Source of the DNA: Candidatus Saccharimonadota bacterium
GTDB taxonomy: Bacteria > Patescibacteriota > Saccharimonadia > Saccharimonadales > Saccharimonadaceae
Direction of reading: 5' to 3'
Assembly: GCA_030536095.1 (NCBI GenBank)
Contig: JAUNQQ010000013.1
Location: 2,820 to 16,698 of the forward strand
Length of the DNA stretch: 13,879 nucleotides
This document shows, one piece after another, positions 12,221-13,879 of this stretch. The notes beneath the pieces are model-generated. The model saw only the letters and a list, made by a program, of their open reading frames with translations. It did not search any database and had not been told where the DNA came from. Within the stretch, counting starts at the first letter, position 1; each line of letters begins with the position of its first letter. Both the position numbers and the translations under genes were made by a program.

Positions 12221-12988
12221 ATGAATTTATCATCCCGTCAGCGCGCAATTCTTTTTGCCGTAATCGAAGAATATTCTGAGACTGCAACCCCAGTTGGCAG
12301 CATTATGCTCTCAAAATTATTCCAGGTTTCCTCGGCAACTATTCGCTCTGAAATGGGCTATCTAGAAAGTCTTGGCCTACTTGAACAGCCGCATACTTCC
12401 GCCGGCCGTATTCCGACTGATAGTGGTTATCGTTTTTATGTTAATACTCTAGCCGAAAATATCGAGTCGCATGGTAACGCTTTTGCCCCGCATCTTCTCG
12501 AGAATAAAAGTCTAAATCGCAATACTCGTGTTATGGAAATCCGCGCTAACTCTCGCGAAAATGCTGACCAGGTCATAAAATCCGTCGTTGAAACCCTCGT
12601 TGACTTAACAGGGAATCTTGGTCTTGCTACAATTGGCGACCAACTTTATCTTCGTGGAATTTCCCGCCTTTTTTCCCAGCCCGAATTTTCCGATAATTCT
12701 CACGTTCGCTCCGTTGCGAAGCTTCTTGATAATCTTGAGCCGTGGCTCCGAGAAGTTTCCCCTGGTGAGCCGCTCAATATCTTTATTGGTCAGGAAAATC
12801 CTATCGGTAAAAATTCCGGCGTCGCGCTAATTGTAGCAAAGTTTCGCTCGCCCTATTCCGATAAAAGTTATGTTGGAATTCTCGGTCCGACTCGTCAGAA
12901 TTACGGAAAGACCATGGCGCTCGTAAAATACGCCGGCGAAATTTTAGAAACCGTTTTAATTGATAATAATGAGAAAGGATATTTATGA
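12221..12988 (+). CDS. hrcA: Heat-inducible transcription repressor HrcA
   Basis: This is a 255-residue HrcA, the repressor of chaperone genes that binds CIRCE operators. The N-terminal winged-helix domain is canonical (SSRQRAILFAVIEEY, then VSSATIRSEMGYLESLGLL and HTSAGRIPTDSGYRFYV, residues 4-74). The C-terminal part ends with VGILGPTRQNYGKTMALVKY. At 255 residues it is clearly shorter than the roughly 340 residues of typical HrcA; the missing part maps to the middle or dimerisation/insert region, with both ends kept. It ends in TGA, and ATGA overlaps the grpE start by 4 bp, so translation is coupled. A CIRCE-like site at its own promoter suggests autoregulation. Confidence 0.93.
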   Translation: MNLSSRQRAILFAVIEEYSETATPVGSIMLSKLFQVSSATIRSEMGYLESLGLLEQPHTSAGRIPTDSGYRFYVNTLAENIESHGNAFAPHLLENKSLNRNTRVMEIRANSRENADQVIKSVVETLVDLTGNLGLATIGDQLYLRGISRLFSQPEFSDNSHVRSVAKLLDNLEPWLREVSPGEPLNIFIGQENPIGKNSGVALIVAKFRSPYSDKSYVGILGPTRQNYGKTMALVKYAGEILETVLIDNNEKGYL

Positions 12989-13482
12989 AAAACCCTCTAA
13001 AAACCCCCGATGAAACTAAGTCGCCTAAAGAAACTCCGTCCACAGAAAAACCATCTCTCGACGCCACCGAGCTTCTTAATACGCTCCAAAAAACCCGCGC
13101 CGATTTCGAGAATTTTCGTAAACAAGTCGAAAAACAGCGCGCCACTGCCATAAGAATTGCCGAAGAATCCACTGCGACAAGATTGCTCCCACTTCTCGAC
13201 GATATTGACCGCGCAATTTCTGCCAATCCAGAGCTTCAGCCCCTCCAAAAGTCCCTCGAAAAAACCCTAAAGGAACTTAAGCTCGAAAAAGTCTCCGCTG
13301 AGGTGGGTGTCGATTTTAATCCTGATCTTCACGAAGCTGTTATGGTCGAAGGCGATGGCGAAGTTGAAACAATCGCTGAAGTATTGCGCAATGGCTATGC
13401 TTATCACGGCGAAATTATTCGCCCTGCCATGGTAAAAGTCCAAAAATCCTCCCCCGAAGCACCAAAACCTCCAAAAGCCTAA
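12985..13482 (+). CDS. grpE: GrpE nucleotide exchange factor
   Basis: This 165-residue GrpE releases ADP from DnaK in the Hsp70 cycle. Residues 1-27 are a polar, Pro/Lys-rich tail. A long helix (about 28-105) with TRADFENFRKQVEKQR and LLPLLDDIDRAI forms the dimer stalk, followed by the beta domain with VGVDFNPDLHEAVM (108-120) and the closing GYAYHGEIIRPAMVKV (137-152). It overlaps hrcA by 4 bp and AAAGGA lies just before its ATG. dnaK and dnaJ, its usual neighbours, do not follow directly; tsaB does. The protein looks complete. Confidence 0.95.
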   Translation: MKNPLKTPDETKSPKETPSTEKPSLDATELLNTLQKTRADFENFRKQVEKQRATAIRIAEESTATRLLPLLDDIDRAISANPELQPLQKSLEKTLKELKLEKVSAEVGVDFNPDLHEAVMVEGDGEVETIAEVLRNGYAYHGEIIRPAMVKVQKSSPEAPKPPKA

Positions 13483-13523
13483 ATAACCCCGAAAGCTTTT
13501 CTGGTAATTTTTCTAACAGAGTG

Positions 13524-13529
13524 TATAAT
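13524..13529 (+). promoter_or_regulatory. tsaB -10 box
   Basis: A perfect TATAAT stands 6 nt before the ATG at 13536. The GTG at 13521, which would extend the frame by five codons, overlaps the -10 box and is rejected as a start. No strong -35 is seen. Confidence 0.6.
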
Positions 13530-13535
13530 AGGGGT

Positions 13536-13868
13536 ATGAAGATATATTTAGATACTTCGGAAAAGAAGGCGGTTTTGCGGCTGGACGAAAAAACCTATGA
13601 ATGGGAAGCTGATAGAGAAATGGCGGAAGGGATTTTTAGATTTATCCACGATAAGCTAGTAGAGAATGACGCAGAGTGGGGGGATATTTCCGAAATTCAT
13701 TTTATGAGTGGGCCGGGGTCGTTTACTGGACTGAGAATTGGGGCGACAGTGATAAATGCGCTGGCGGACCAGCTGGGAGTCCCACTATACAATCATCATG
13801 GGGAAAAAGTCGAGATGATTATTCCAGAGTATGGGCGGGGAGCAAGGATTACGGCGCCCAGGAAATAA
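13536..13868 (+). CDS. tsaB: Short TsaB-like t6A tRNA modification protein
   Basis: This is a 110-residue TsaB-like protein. TsaB is the inactive paralogue that supports TsaD and TsaE in forming threonylcarbamoyladenosine at position 37 of ANN-decoding tRNAs. The N-terminal ASKHA fold is recognisable: MKIYLDTSEKKAVLRL at the start and the TsaB signature GPGSFTGLRIG (residues 59-69). It stops at a TAA after RGARITAPRK and so lacks the second half of the usual 220-230-residue protein. There is no sign of a frameshift in the few bases that remain. The short form may be normal in this lineage, since TsaB dimerises with TsaD through its first half, but I cannot confirm that. Coding is G-rich, unlike hrcA-grpE just upstream. 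Confidence 0.82.
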   Translation: MKIYLDTSEKKAVLRLDEKTYEWEADREMAEGIFRFIHDKLVENDAEWGDISEIHFMSGPGSFTGLRIGATVINALADQLGVPLYNHHGEKVEMIIPEYGRGARITAPRK

Positions 13869-13879
13869 TCTCCAGAAAA

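Noticed and set aside
12801..13226. 141-codon minus-strand frame opposite hrcA-grpE
   Set aside because: Ser/Arg-rich shadow of two clearly homologous genes.
13483..13520. Terminator after grpE
   Set aside because: The AAAGCTTT dyad is only a short palindrome without a usable loop, although T-rich sequence follows; too weak to list.
1..13879. CRISPR array, tRNA or rRNA gene
   Set aside because: No regularly spaced direct repeats, cloverleaf with TTCRA arm, or rRNA core sequence was seen.

Overview
The window reads as a chromosomal segment from a Candidate Phyla Radiation (Patescibacteria) bacterium, most likely a Saccharibacteria (TM7)-type genome. The evidence is a compact layout, a FISUMP-domain surface protein, short HrcA and TsaB proteins, a type IV pilin, a bPH2-domain membrane protein and many apparently leaderless mRNAs. 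hrcA ends in an in-frame TGA, which argues against lineages that recode UGA as glycine. This placement is inference; no rRNA gene is present.

Layout. Minus-strand nusA (112-1218) is divergent from a secreted FISUMP protein (1419-3071). A gene-free interval (3072-3403) holds a hairpin, a larger foldable region and a repeat that begins at the stop codon of the minus-strand pilin gene (3404-3796). The pilin is divergent from a bPH2 membrane protein (3839-4429). A second gene-free interval (4430-4781) holds a second hairpin of the same family and a 165-nt palindromic element. Minus-strand tyrS (7542-8762) and a class A penicillin-binding protein gene (4782-7532) follow. Next is an accessory-looking island, 8860-12150, with an 865-aa protein (kinase-like fold plus a probable ADP-ribosyltransferase-like domain plus a small C-terminal barrel) and a 146-aa partner of unknown function. 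Then come overlapping hrcA-grpE (12221-13482) and a short tsaB (13536-13868).

How the genes relate. The core genes cover transcription elongation (NusA), translation (TyrS), wall synthesis (PBP1A-like), heat-shock control (HrcA/GrpE) and tRNA t6A modification (TsaB). FISUMP protein, pilin and PH protein are envelope functions. Most core promoters place TATAAT 6-10 nt before the start codon, implying leaderless messages. The island genes have strong Shine-Dalgarno sites and purine-rich, AGA/AGG-rich coding unlike their neighbours, so the island looks acquired or recently inverted. The most promising unknowns are the kinase/ART-like protein with its small partner, a two-copy hairpin family with constant flanks and different stems, the palindromic element, and a repeat anchored on stop codons.
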